Part shown: positions 56,373 through 63,822 of the stretch, one piece after another
Layout: each line of letters begins with the position of its first letter
Numbering within the stretch: the first letter of the stretch is position 1
Assembly: GCF_000819845.1 (NCBI RefSeq)
Contig: NZ_CDCG01000017.1
Location: 1 to 64,000, forward strand
Direction of reading: 5' to 3'
Source: Aeromonas enteropelogenes
GTDB taxonomy: Bacteria; Pseudomonadota; Gammaproteobacteria; Enterobacterales; Aeromonadaceae
DNA length: 64,000 bases
Program-made: the position numbers and the translations under genes
The notes under the pieces: model-generated
Told to the model about the DNA's origin: nothing
The model's database searches: none
The model's input: the letters and a program-made list of their open reading frames with translations, nothing else

Positions 56373-57801
56373 TCACGCCAAGTATTCGCCGCGCCGCTTC
56401 CATCCCCAGGCCGAGGCGGCCCTGGCCGACCCCGTGCTGCGCCAGAACTTTCGCGGCGCCATGGATTATCTGCGCGCCAAGCGCCGGGATGCCTTCGCCG
56501 ACCCGCAGGAAGAAGCGGCGGTACGCGATGCGGCGGAGCAAATTCGCCAGCGCTGCCTCTCGCGCCTGCCGGAACTGCTGGAGCAGCTCGAAGCCAACTG
56601 CGAGCGCAACGGCATCCGGGTGCACTGGGCCCAGACGCCGGCCGAGGCCAACGCCATCATTCTGGGGATCGCCCAGCAACACGGGGTGAGCACCATCGTC
56701 AAGGGCAAGTCCATGGTGAGCGAGGAGGTGGGCTTCAACCACGAAATGGCGCGCCACGGCATTCGCTGTCTTGAGAGCGACATGGGGGAGTTTATCGTCC
56801 AGCTCGACGGCGACACTCCGTCCCACATCATCATGCCCGCCATCCACAAGAACAAGCAGGAGGTGAGCGATACCTTCGCAAGCAACCTGGAAGGCTTCAC
56901 CCCCACCACCGATGTGGACGCCCTGATCCAGACCGGGCGGCGGGCCCTTCGCGAAGAGTTTCGCCGCGCCGGCATGGGGCTCTCGGGGGTGAATTTCGCG
57001 GTGGCAGAGACCGGCAGCCTGTGTCTGGTGGAGAACGAGGGCAACGGGCGCATGTGCACCACGGTACCGAAAGTGCACGTGGCCATCACCGGCATTGAGA
57101 AGGTAGTGGAATTTTTATCCGATGTGCCGCCGCTCTACAGCGCCCTGACCCGTTCGGCCACCGGCCAGGCCATCACCACCTATTTCAACGTCATCAGCGG
57201 CCCGCGCCGGGCAGGGGAGCTGGACGGCCCGGACGAGGTGCACCTGGTGCTGCTGGACAACGGCCGCAGCCAGGCTTACCGGGACGAGGAGCTGCGCAAG
57301 ACCTTGCAGTGCATCCGCTGCGGCGCCTGCATGAACCACTGCCCGGTCTACACCCGCATCGGCGGTCACGCCTACGGCACCATCTACCCGGGCCCCATCG
57401 GCAAGATAGTCTCCCCCCACCTGCTGGGGCTCGACAGCACCCAGGATCTGGTGACCGCATCGAGCCTGTGCGGTGCCTGCGGCGAGGTGTGCCCGGTGCG
57501 CATCCCCATTCCCGACATGCTGCAGCGCCTGCGCCGGGAGGCCAAGCACGACGCACAGCCCGGCCACGAACCACTGGCGGGGCAGGGGGCGGCCAAGAGC
57601 CGGCTAGAGACCCTTGCCATGCAGGGCTTTGCCTTTGCCGCCACCCACCCGCGCCTCTATCACGCCGCGACCGGTGTGGCCGGTCGCCTGCGGGGCTTGA
57701 TGCCCAAACACCTGGGCCCCTGGACCCAGTGCCGCGAAGCCCCCAAACCCGCCCCCCAGAGCCTGCACGCCCTGCTGCGCCAGAAGAAGAAGGAGTCCTG
57801 A
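56365..57801 (+). CDS. lldF: LldF/LutB, lactate oxidation Fe-S subunit
   Basis: 478 residues (E. coli YkgF 475). The N-terminal LUD domain (about 70-300, TIVKGKSMVSEEVGFNHEM and VAETGSLCLVENEGNGR) is followed by two 4Fe-4S motifs, CIRCGACMNHCPVY and CGACGEVCPVRI. It carries electrons from lactate oxidation to the quinone pool. The start overlaps the 3' end of lldE. lldG begins one base after the stop codon. Confidence 0.95.
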   Translation: MSDHAKYSPRRFHPQAEAALADPVLRQNFRGAMDYLRAKRRDAFADPQEEAAVRDAAEQIRQRCLSRLPELLEQLEANCERNGIRVHWAQTPAEANAIILGIAQQHGVSTIVKGKSMVSEEVGFNHEMARHGIRCLESDMGEFIVQLDGDTPSHIIMPAIHKNKQEVSDTFASNLEGFTPTTDVDALIQTGRRALREEFRRAGMGLSGVNFAVAETGSLCLVENEGNGRMCTTVPKVHVAITGIEKVVEFLSDVPPLYSALTRSATGQAITTYFNVISGPRRAGELDGPDEVHLVLLDNGRSQAYRDEELRKTLQCIRCGACMNHCPVYTRIGGHAYGTIYPGPIGKIVSPHLLGLDSTQDLVTASSLCGACGEVCPVRIPIPDMLQRLRREAKHDAQPGHEPLAGQGAAKSRLETLAMQGFAFAATHPRLYHAATGVAGRLRGLMPKHLGPWTQCREAPKPAPQSLHALLRQKKKES

Positions 57802-57802
57802 G

Positions 57803-58447
57803 ATGTCGAGCAAAGAGGCCATATTAAGCCGCCTGCGCGGCGCCGCTACCCCCATCGCCCACGCACCGCACACCTGGCAGCCCTGGCGCGGGGCCGACGA
57901 CAACGCGCGGCGCGAGCGCTTTGTTGCCGGGATCAGCGCCAGCCACGCCGAGATCCTCACCGTCAAGGAGGAAACACTGGCCCGGGATCTGGCCGCCTGG
58001 CTGGATAGGGAAGGCGTGACGAGTCTGGCCTGTGGCCAGGGCGGCCGCTGGCAGGCGGCGGTCGCGGCCGCCTGCGCCGGGCGCTCTGTGCTGACCCCCT
58101 CTGGCGAGTTCGCGAGCTGGAAAGACGATCTGTTTGATGCCTGTCAGGCGGGCATCACCCACTGCGCGGGGGCCATCGCCGATACCGGGACGCTGGTGTT
58201 GCTGCCCGATAGCGGCGAGCCGCGCACCTTATCACTGGTCCCCCCCTGCCATATCGCGTTGCTGGCGGCCTCCACCGTTGCCGACAACCTGGCGGGGCTG
58301 GTGGACGCCGGGCGCTGGCAGCAGGCCATGCCCACCAATCTGCTGCTGGTCTCCGGCCCCTCCAAGACCGCCGACATCCAGCAGACCCTGGCCTACGGCG
58401 CCCACGGCCCGAGTCGCCTCTTGGTGGTGCTGGTGGAGGATTGCTGA
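57803..58447 (+). CDS. lldG: LldG/LutC, lactate oxidation subunit (LUD domain)
   Basis: 214 residues (E. coli YkgG 231), a single LUD domain. Visible motifs are CAGAIADTGTLVLLPDSGEPRTLSLVPPCHIALL and GPSKTADIQQTLAYGAHGPS. The stop TGA overlaps the next gene's ATG by one base (TGATG). It is the third subunit of the LldEFG complex. Confidence 0.93.
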   Translation: MSSKEAILSRLRGAATPIAHAPHTWQPWRGADDNARRERFVAGISASHAEILTVKEETLARDLAAWLDREGVTSLACGQGGRWQAAVAAACAGRSVLTPSGEFASWKDDLFDACQAGITHCAGAIADTGTLVLLPDSGEPRTLSLVPPCHIALLAASTVADNLAGLVDAGRWQQAMPTNLLLVSGPSKTADIQQTLAYGAHGPSRLLVVLVEDC

Positions 58448-61254
58448 TGCGCTGGAACCAGTTTGATGCCGCCGTGCTTGAGCGCATTCCACCGGAGCGG
58501 CTGGTGAGCGACCCGGATCTTCGGCTGGCCCACGGCACGGACGCCAGCTTCTACCGCCTGGTGCCCGAGCGCATCGTGCGCCTCGACTCCCTCGATGAAG
58601 TGCGCTTCGTGCTCGGGGTGTGCCGCGAATTGCACCTGCCGTGCACCTTTCGCGCCGCCGGCACCAGCCTCTCGGGCCAGGCTCTGAGCGATTCGGTGCT
58701 CATCACCCTGACCGACAGCTGGCGTGGCCACCGCATTCTGGACGAGGGGGCTCGCATCGCCCTGCAACCCGGGGTGATCGGCGCCGATGCCAACCGCTAT
58801 CTGGTGCCTCTGGGGCGCAAGATTGGGCCGGATCCCGCCTCCATCAACGCCAGCAAGCTTGGCGGCATCGCCGCCAACAACGCGAGCGGCATGTGCTGCG
58901 GCACCGCCCACAACAGCTATCACACCCTGCACGCCATGACCTTGCTGCTAGCCGATGGCACCGTGCTGGACAGCAGCGATCCCCACAGCCGCGCCGCCTT
59001 TGCGGCAAAACGCCCGGAGCTGCTCACGGGGCTCGCCGCCCTGCGCGCCGAAGTGCTGGCGAATACCGAGCTTGCCGCCAAGATCCGCCACAAGTACCGG
59101 CTCAAGAACACCACGGGCTACGCCATCAATGCCCTGCTCGACCATGAGGACCCCATCGATATCCTCACCCACCTGATGATTGGCTCGGAGGGGACCCTCG
59201 GCTTTATCGCCGAGGTGGTGCTCGACACCGTGCCCGAATACCCCCACAAGGCCTCGGCCCTGCTGGTGTTTCGGGACGCCGAGCAGGCCTGTCTGGCCAC
59301 CTCGCGCCTGAAAAGCGCCCCGGTGGCAGCGGTGGAGCTGATGGATGGACGATCCCTTCGCTCGGTCGCGGGCAAGCCCGGCCTGCCGGCCTTTATCAAG
59401 GCGCTGGACCTGGCTGCCTGCGCCTTGCTTGTCGAGGTGCATGGGGAATCGAAGGAAGAGCTGGTGGATCGCTGCGAGCAGGTGATGGCCATGGCTACCG
59501 AGTTCGTTCAGGTCGCTTCTGTGCCCTTTACCAGCGACAGCGCCGGGCTCTGGGCCATTCGCAAGGGGCTCTTCCCGGCGGTGGGGGCGGTGCGCACCAC
59601 GGGCACTACCGTCATCATCGAGGATGTCGCCTTTCCCATCGAGCGTCTGTCGGAAGGGGTGGCGGGGCTGCAGCAACTGTTCGACGAGTTTGAGTATCAC
59701 GAGGCCATCATCTTCGGCCACGCGCTGGAGGGGAACCTGCACTTCGTCTTTACCCAGGGGTTTGACGATCCGGCCCAGGTGGCCCGCTACGGCGCCTTTA
59801 TGGATGCGGTGACCGAGCTGGTCGCGGTGCGCTTTGGCGGGTCCCTCAAGGCCGAGCACGGCACCGGCCGCAACATGGCCCCCTATGTGGAGCTGGAATG
59901 GGGGCCGGAGGGGATGGCGCTGATGCGGCGCATCAAGGCGCTGCTCGACCCGGACGGCCTGCTCAATCCCGGCGTCATCATCAACGATGACCCCAAGGCC
60001 CATCTGGCCCATCTCAAGCCCATGCCGGCGAGCGATGCCATCGTCGATCCCTGCATCGAGTGCGGCTTTTGCGAGGCGGTCTGCCCCTCGCGCACCCTGT
60101 CGCTCTCGCCACGCCAGCGCATCGTGCTTTACCGCGAACTGGCCCGCCGTAATCGTGCCGATGAGCCCTCCAACCAGCTGGCCCGGTTGTTTGACTATCA
60201 GGGGATTGAGACCTGCGCCGCGACCGGGCTCTGCGCCGATCGCTGCCCGGTCGGCATCAACACCGGTGCGCTCATCAAGAAGCTGCGCACTGACAAATAC
60301 CAGCGCTTCGTGCCCATTGCCCGCTGGAGCGCCGATCACTTCGCCGGCGTTACCCGCACGGCCCGTGGGGCTCTCGGCCTCAAAGCCATTGCCGGCAAGC
60401 TGCTGGGAGACAAGGCGCTGGCAGGATTGGTGAACGGGGTTCGCCATCTGAGCGGCCAGCGCACCCCCGCCTGGTTGCCGACCCTGCCGGGGCCGAGCCG
60501 CTACCGGTGGCCGCAAGGGGAGGGGAGCCATGGCGGATCCAGCGAGGACATTAGAGGAGATCGCACCGTGGTCTATCTGCCGTCGTGCGCCAGCCGGGTG
60601 TTTGGCCAGCAGGAGGATGCCCCGTCACTGCCGGACGTGGTGCTATCCCTGCTCAAGAAGGCGGGCTGCCGGGTCATAGTGCCGGCGAGAGTTGAGGGGC
60701 TCTGCTGCGGCATGCCCTATGACAGCAAGGGGATGAGTGAGGTGGCACAGGCCAAGCGTCTTGAGCTGGCCGAGGCGCTGTGGCAGGCAAGCGAGCAGGG
60801 GCGCTGGCCCGTGCTGCTCGACACCAGCCCTTGCGTGCAGCGGCTGCTGTCGGGGGCGCTCGGCAAGGGCCTTCGGGTGTTTGAGCCCTCTGCCTTTGTG
60901 CTGGAGCACTTGCTGCCCCACCTTGAGCTGACTCCCATCGATGAGACTGTGATGCTCCATATCACCTGCAGCAGCCGGCGCATGGGGCTGGGGGAGACCA
61001 TGCTGGCGCTGGCCCGCGCCTGCGCCCGCGAGGTGATAATCCCTGAGCATATCCAGTGCTGCGGCTTTGCCGGCGACAAGGGGCTGATGACCCCGGAGCT
61101 CAACGCCGCCGCGCTCGCCAGCCTGCCCGCCCAGGTGCCCAGGGATTGCCGTCAGGGATTCAGCAACAGCCGCACCTGCGAAATGGGGCTTAGCCAGCAC
61201 GCTGGCATTCCCTATCACAGCATCCTCTATCTGGTGGATCAGGCGGCGAGATAG
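58447..61254 (+). CDS. FAD/Fe-S D-lactate dehydrogenase (Dld-II type)
   Basis: 935 residues. The N-terminal half (1-510) is an FAD-binding PCMH oxidoreductase of the GlcD/Dld type, with TFRAAGTSLSGQALSD and GSEGTLGFIAEVVLDT; FGGSLKAEHGTGRNMAP holds the FAD-binding His. Two ferredoxin motifs follow (CIECGFCEAVCPSR and CAATGLCADRCPVG), then CCG domains (VEGLCCGMPYDSKG, ITCSSRRMG, QCCGFAGDKGLMT). This fused architecture matches the respiratory D-lactate dehydrogenase Dld-II known in Shewanella next to lldEFG. With LldEFG the locus uses both lactate isomers. The start ATG overlaps lldG by one base. Confidence 0.92.
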   Translation: MRWNQFDAAVLERIPPERLVSDPDLRLAHGTDASFYRLVPERIVRLDSLDEVRFVLGVCRELHLPCTFRAAGTSLSGQALSDSVLITLTDSWRGHRILDEGARIALQPGVIGADANRYLVPLGRKIGPDPASINASKLGGIAANNASGMCCGTAHNSYHTLHAMTLLLADGTVLDSSDPHSRAAFAAKRPELLTGLAALRAEVLANTELAAKIRHKYRLKNTTGYAINALLDHEDPIDILTHLMIGSEGTLGFIAEVVLDTVPEYPHKASALLVFRDAEQACLATSRLKSAPVAAVELMDGRSLRSVAGKPGLPAFIKALDLAACALLVEVHGESKEELVDRCEQVMAMATEFVQVASVPFTSDSAGLWAIRKGLFPAVGAVRTTGTTVIIEDVAFPIERLSEGVAGLQQLFDEFEYHEAIIFGHALEGNLHFVFTQGFDDPAQVARYGAFMDAVTELVAVRFGGSLKAEHGTGRNMAPYVELEWGPEGMALMRRIKALLDPDGLLNPGVIINDDPKAHLAHLKPMPASDAIVDPCIECGFCEAVCPSRTLSLSPRQRIVLYRELARRNRADEPSNQLARLFDYQGIETCAATGLCADRCPVGINTGALIKKLRTDKYQRFVPIARWSADHFAGVTRTARGALGLKAIAGKLLGDKALAGLVNGVRHLSGQRTPAWLPTLPGPSRYRWPQGEGSHGGSSEDIRGDRTVVYLPSCASRVFGQQEDAPSLPDVVLSLLKKAGCRVIVPARVEGLCCGMPYDSKGMSEVAQAKRLELAEALWQASEQGRWPVLLDTSPCVQRLLSGALGKGLRVFEPSAFVLEHLLPHLELTPIDETVMLHITCSSRRMGLGETMLALARACAREVIIPEHIQCCGFAGDKGLMTPELNAAALASLPAQVPRDCRQGFSNSRTCEMGLSQHAGIPYHSILYLVDQAAR

Positions 61255-61262
61255 GACAACAA

Positions 61263-61288
61263 AACGGCAGGATAAATATCCTGCCGTT
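61263..61288 (+). terminator. Hairpin terminator of the lactate operon
   Basis: Perfect 12-base stem AACGGCAGGATA/TATCCTGCCGTT with a two-base loop (61263-61288). The T-tract is weak, but the position directly past the last gene fits. Confidence 0.7.
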
Positions 61289-61423
61289 GGTGGAGACGCC
61301 AAACGCTTGGGGCGTTGTCCCCAGAAGTGGCTGCGCACCATTGTCAGAGCCTGCATCGAGAAAACGGATTATCCCATCCCTGCCGAATTGTGTGCGTCAA
61401 GCTCCTGCCGGTGAGCAGTTACT

Positions 61424-61694
61424 GCGGGTGCTGGTGCAGTTGGGCCGACTCGCCACCGAGGTTAACCCGCTGATGCGTTATTTTCGCGAACGCTCCCTGC
61501 CCATTCCCACCCTCTATGTGATGGGGGAGGAGGAGCATATGTTTCTGGCACCGGTGCGCGAACAGGTGGCCCGCGACCCCTACTGCCGGCTCGAGATCAT
61601 CGAAAACTGCGGTCATGTCTGCAATGTGGAGCAGCCGGATCACTTTAATCGCCAGTCGTTGGCGTTTATATCCAGTCAGACGGTCGCTGTGTAA
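61424..61694 (+). pseudogene. Truncated, internally deleted copy of the alpha/beta hydrolase
   Basis: From 61424 the translation reads RVLVQLGRL and then directly ATEVNPLMRYFRER, PIPTLYVMGEE and CGHVCNVEQP, ending at 61694. In the intact gene at 51135 RVLVQLGRL and ATEVNPLMRY are separated by about 42 residues. About three-quarters of the shared 78 residues are identical, and the first 120 bases are nearly identical. The 5' two-thirds, including the Ser nucleophile, are missing. The deletion junction falls at a CGCCTCG-like direct repeat in the parent. The preceding 61289-61423 is unrelated and not a recognised gene. Confidence 0.8.
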
Positions 61695-61718
61695 GCCATT
61701 TAATAGAGAAGCTTTGGT

Positions 61719-61751
61719 ATAGGTTGGGTTGAGCGAAGCGAAACCCAACAG
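61719..61751. repeat. Palindromic repeat, REP-like
   Basis: GTTGGGTT (61723-61730) and AACCCAAC (61742-61749) around AGCGAAGCG. The sequence TAGGTTGGGTTGAGCGAAGC is of a kind I have seen dispersed in many proteobacterial genomes. Confidence 0.6.
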
Positions 61752-61909
61752 GGGAATATTATATTAAAACCATCCATCGTAATTTTTTATTTCTAACAGA
61801 CTGAATTTTCTCAGCGTAATCGAAACCACAGGAAGGGATTTCTTTTTGTCAGCGGAGATTTTTACATTTAGGCATTACATATATATCACCCTTTATGTCT
61901 AATGTTGAC
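61752..61909. other. AT-rich gene-free stretch
   Basis: No frame with a start, ribosome site and sensible composition was seen. Base composition is clearly lower in GC than the genes on the left, consistent with inserted DNA. Confidence 0.6.
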
Positions 61910-61959
61910 GGGCCGTTCGTGAACGTCAGATTACATTTCGCTAAGCGAACCTACGGCCC
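61910..61959. repeat. Cloverleaf-like inverted repeat
   Basis: Outer arms GGGCCGT (61910-61916) and ACGGCCC (61953-61959) enclose two smaller palindromes, GTTCGTGAAC (61915-61924) and TTCGCTAAGCGAA (61937-61949). A three-way junction could form. It has the form of a REP/BIME or non-autonomous element scar. Confidence 0.6.
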
Positions 61960-62079
61960 TGGAGTAATGAAAATTTTAAACGTGAGCAGGCGGCTTATGA
62001 TGAAGGCGCGATCAACTTGTTCGCACCTTCCCTTCTATTTTCGTATATTCCCCCTAAATGTACGTAGACGGATGGGTAA

Positions 62080-62102
62080 GTTTAAAAGCATTGCTTTTAA
62101 AC
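62080..62102 (-). terminator. Inverted repeat at the end of the nuclease gene
   Basis: Perfect GTTTAAAAGC/GCTTTTAAAC (62080-62089, 62093-62102) with a three-base loop; the nuclease stop codon lies in one arm. AT-rich; a terminator is likely but the T-tract is part of the stem. Confidence 0.5.
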
Positions 62103-62981
62103 TCCAGGGTCCAAATTTTTCATTAATTCATCAAGAATGAAGGCAGCCTCTTTGGCATTATTTTCATCAAGAGATACCGGCAGCACTACAGCCATTTCAT
62201 CTATTCTTAAGAGTGTTAAATCAGATAGCCAAATAGGAATTGTTGCTGTAATACACACGCCATGACTTACATGAACATAGCGTTCAATGTATTTATTTAT
62301 GTGTCTTTTTGCTTCGATTTTGAATTCATTTATGATTTTTTGACTCAATACTCTCGCTTGTAATTCATGATCAACTTCAAACTTAGGTATATCTTTAGAT
62401 ATGTAAGGGGCTACATCAATAAAAATAAACCCTCTAATCATAAAATGAGGGTATTTAGTAATCTTCAATTCTCTTTCTAATTGATGGCCAGCCTTTTTGA
62501 AGTTAGCTTCAAAACCTCTAATTGAGGTAATTCTTTTACACTCAATAAAGAGCACTCTTCCATGACCTATCGCGATAACATCAGTGTTACTATCAAAGTC
62601 TATAATAAATCCACTATTTTTAAGACGAGCAGCAACCAGAAGCTCATACATATAGTTTCTAGAGTCACTCGCCTCAAAGTTATCCAGATGATCTGGACCT
62701 GTAATGATTTTTTCTAATCGCTCTATAAAGCCTTTACTTTTTTCAGTGCTAAATGAATTTTTTACACAAACAATTTCTATTAATTCTTGCTGAGACAAGG
62801 TGAGTAAATCAAATTTTCTTCTTCCTTCATCTGAAAGAGGATTATCTGCATTATAAAAACTATCGATATAGTCGACATAACGACCATATCGAGATGCCAA
62901 AGCATTAAAACCATAAGAAATCAGCCATTCCTGAACGTCGCTAATTTGAGAAATCATGTCAGTTGCGTTGAAAAGTTTCAT
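62097..62981 (-). CDS. Orphan PD-(D/E)XK-type nuclease-like protein
   Basis: 294 residues. The central part has the order of a restriction-endonuclease-like fold: helix with E113 (MYELLVAARLKNSGF), D134 (SNTDVIAIGHGRVLF), E147-x-K149 (FIECKRI) and a downstream Gln (AGHQLERE, about Q167). The N-terminal 100 residues (MKLFNATDMISQISD) and the C-terminal 120 residues are helical and mixed, without a recognised domain. Codon use and composition are AT-rich, unlike all neighbours, so horizontal transfer is likely. There is no methylase or partner in the window. A weak GAGACTGG precedes ATG 62981. Family is not recognised; a defence or selfish DNA role is possible but unproven. Confidence 0.6.
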   Translation of the reverse strand: MKLFNATDMISQISDVQEWLISYGFNALASRYGRYVDYIDSFYNADNPLSDEGRRKFDLLTLSQQELIEIVCVKNSFSTEKSKGFIERLEKIITGPDHLDNFEASDSRNYMYELLVAARLKNSGFIIDFDSNTDVIAIGHGRVLFIECKRITSIRGFEANFKKAGHQLERELKITKYPHFMIRGFIFIDVAPYISKDIPKFEVDHELQARVLSQKIINEFKIEAKRHINKYIERYVHVSHGVCITATIPIWLSDLTLLRIDEMAVVLPVSLDENNAKEAAFILDELMKNLDPGV

Positions 62982-63330
62982 GCCAGTCTCATTAAAATAT
63001 AAGAATGTGAGGGTCCTAAATTTTGACTTTATTAAGCCAAACCTACCAAAGCGTAAGGATGAGGAGTTGTCCTATGCCCAACATTGAATTTAAACGATAA
63101 AGGAAGTAGTACAATGCGCTTTGTTTATGCGGATAAACAGGATGGCTACCGCACGGGGGTGACAGCTTAACCGTATAGGTAATCCATAGACACTCCTGAT
63201 CGTGCAAGGGGCCAGATTAGTGATGGTATCAAAAGCCAATTGACCCAATGGAGTGAAACCTTATCTAACACATGGAATTGGCATAATTTTTTGAAGGCCG
63301 TCGTATTTTAAGACTGTTGCCCTTGCATCT
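62982..63330. other. AT-rich non-coding or decayed stretch, two tiny frames
   Basis: Only two short frames with good ribosome sites are seen: GAGGAG then ATG at 63074 (MPNIEFKR, stop at 63100) and AAGGAAG then ATG at 63114 (MRFVYADKQDGYRTGVTA, stop at 63170). They are close in the plus direction and read like the start of a decayed two-gene operon. No other gene was found before 63331. Confidence 0.5.
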
Positions 63331-63366
63331 GGATAAAAAAGAAGGGGGCCCATCTGCTTGGCCCCT
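63331..63366 (-). terminator. Terminator beyond the AttH/CrtC-like fragment
   Basis: GGGGCC/GGCCCC (63345-63350, 63360-63365); the minus strand continues TTCTTTTTT. It lies six bases after the stop of the duplicated 3' fragment and probably served the ancestral gene. Confidence 0.7.
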
Positions 63367-63371
63367 GCCTA

Positions 63372-63456
63372 TCAATAGCCAGTCATCTCCAGATAGCCGA
63401 CCCCCTTGGCATCCCCCGAGACAGAGACAGCTCCTTCCCAGTAGTCAAAGCAGCCG
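63372..63456 (-). pseudogene. Duplicated 3' fragment of the AttH/CrtC-like gene
   Basis: The minus strand reads CFDYWEGAVSVSGDAKGVGYLEMTGY followed by a stop at 63372-63374. That is almost the same as the end of the gene at 63816 (FDYWEGAVSVSGDANGVGYL). About 85 percent of the bases are alike over 85 bases. Upstream of this piece the similarity stops (PLNG), so only about 28 codons remain. Confidence 0.8.
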
Positions 63457-63657
63457 TTCAGGGGGTGATTGGGGGCATGAATAGGTTAGTAGTAGCCCAT
63501 ATTCATATGGTTCTTTGACTTAATCATTGTTATATCAATCAATACCTTGTAACAGCCGGTTACAGATCTTGCGTCGACCGGCGAACCCTTCCTCCAGTAA
63601 ATTCAGCGGCGATTGAATGCACCTCACATAACAAAGCAATTGCAAGGAACAAGAGTC

Positions 63658-63822
63658 ATGAGAATGCACCACAAAGCCATGCTGGCCATCGCCTGCACCG
63701 CCGCCCTGTCCGCCTGTGACAGCGAGAAGGCGGCCAACAGCATAGCCAAGCGCGCACCGATGCCGACATCTATGAGGCGAACCTGCTCAGCCGCGATGGC
63801 GGTAAGGGGTAAGACTCAGTAG
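63658..63822 (+). pseudogene. Small lipoprotein gene, probably frameshifted
   Basis: ATG at 63658 with AAGGAAC seven bases upstream. The product starts MRMHHKAMLAIACTAALSAC, a lipoprotein signal with lipobox LSAC, then DSEKAANSIAK. After that the frame continues in an unlikely Arg/Met-rich tail to 63822, while a one-base shift gives DADIYEANLLSRDGGKG with stop at 63812, which looks more like real protein. So a frameshift near 63750 is likely. TGTAAC/GTTACA (about 63547-63564) upstream might be a regulator site. Family not recognised. Confidence 0.5.

Noticed and set aside
61287..61423. 5' part of the open frame leading into the hydrolase relic
   Set aside because: No similarity to the parent hydrolase and no start site; it is only an open stretch upstream of the relic.
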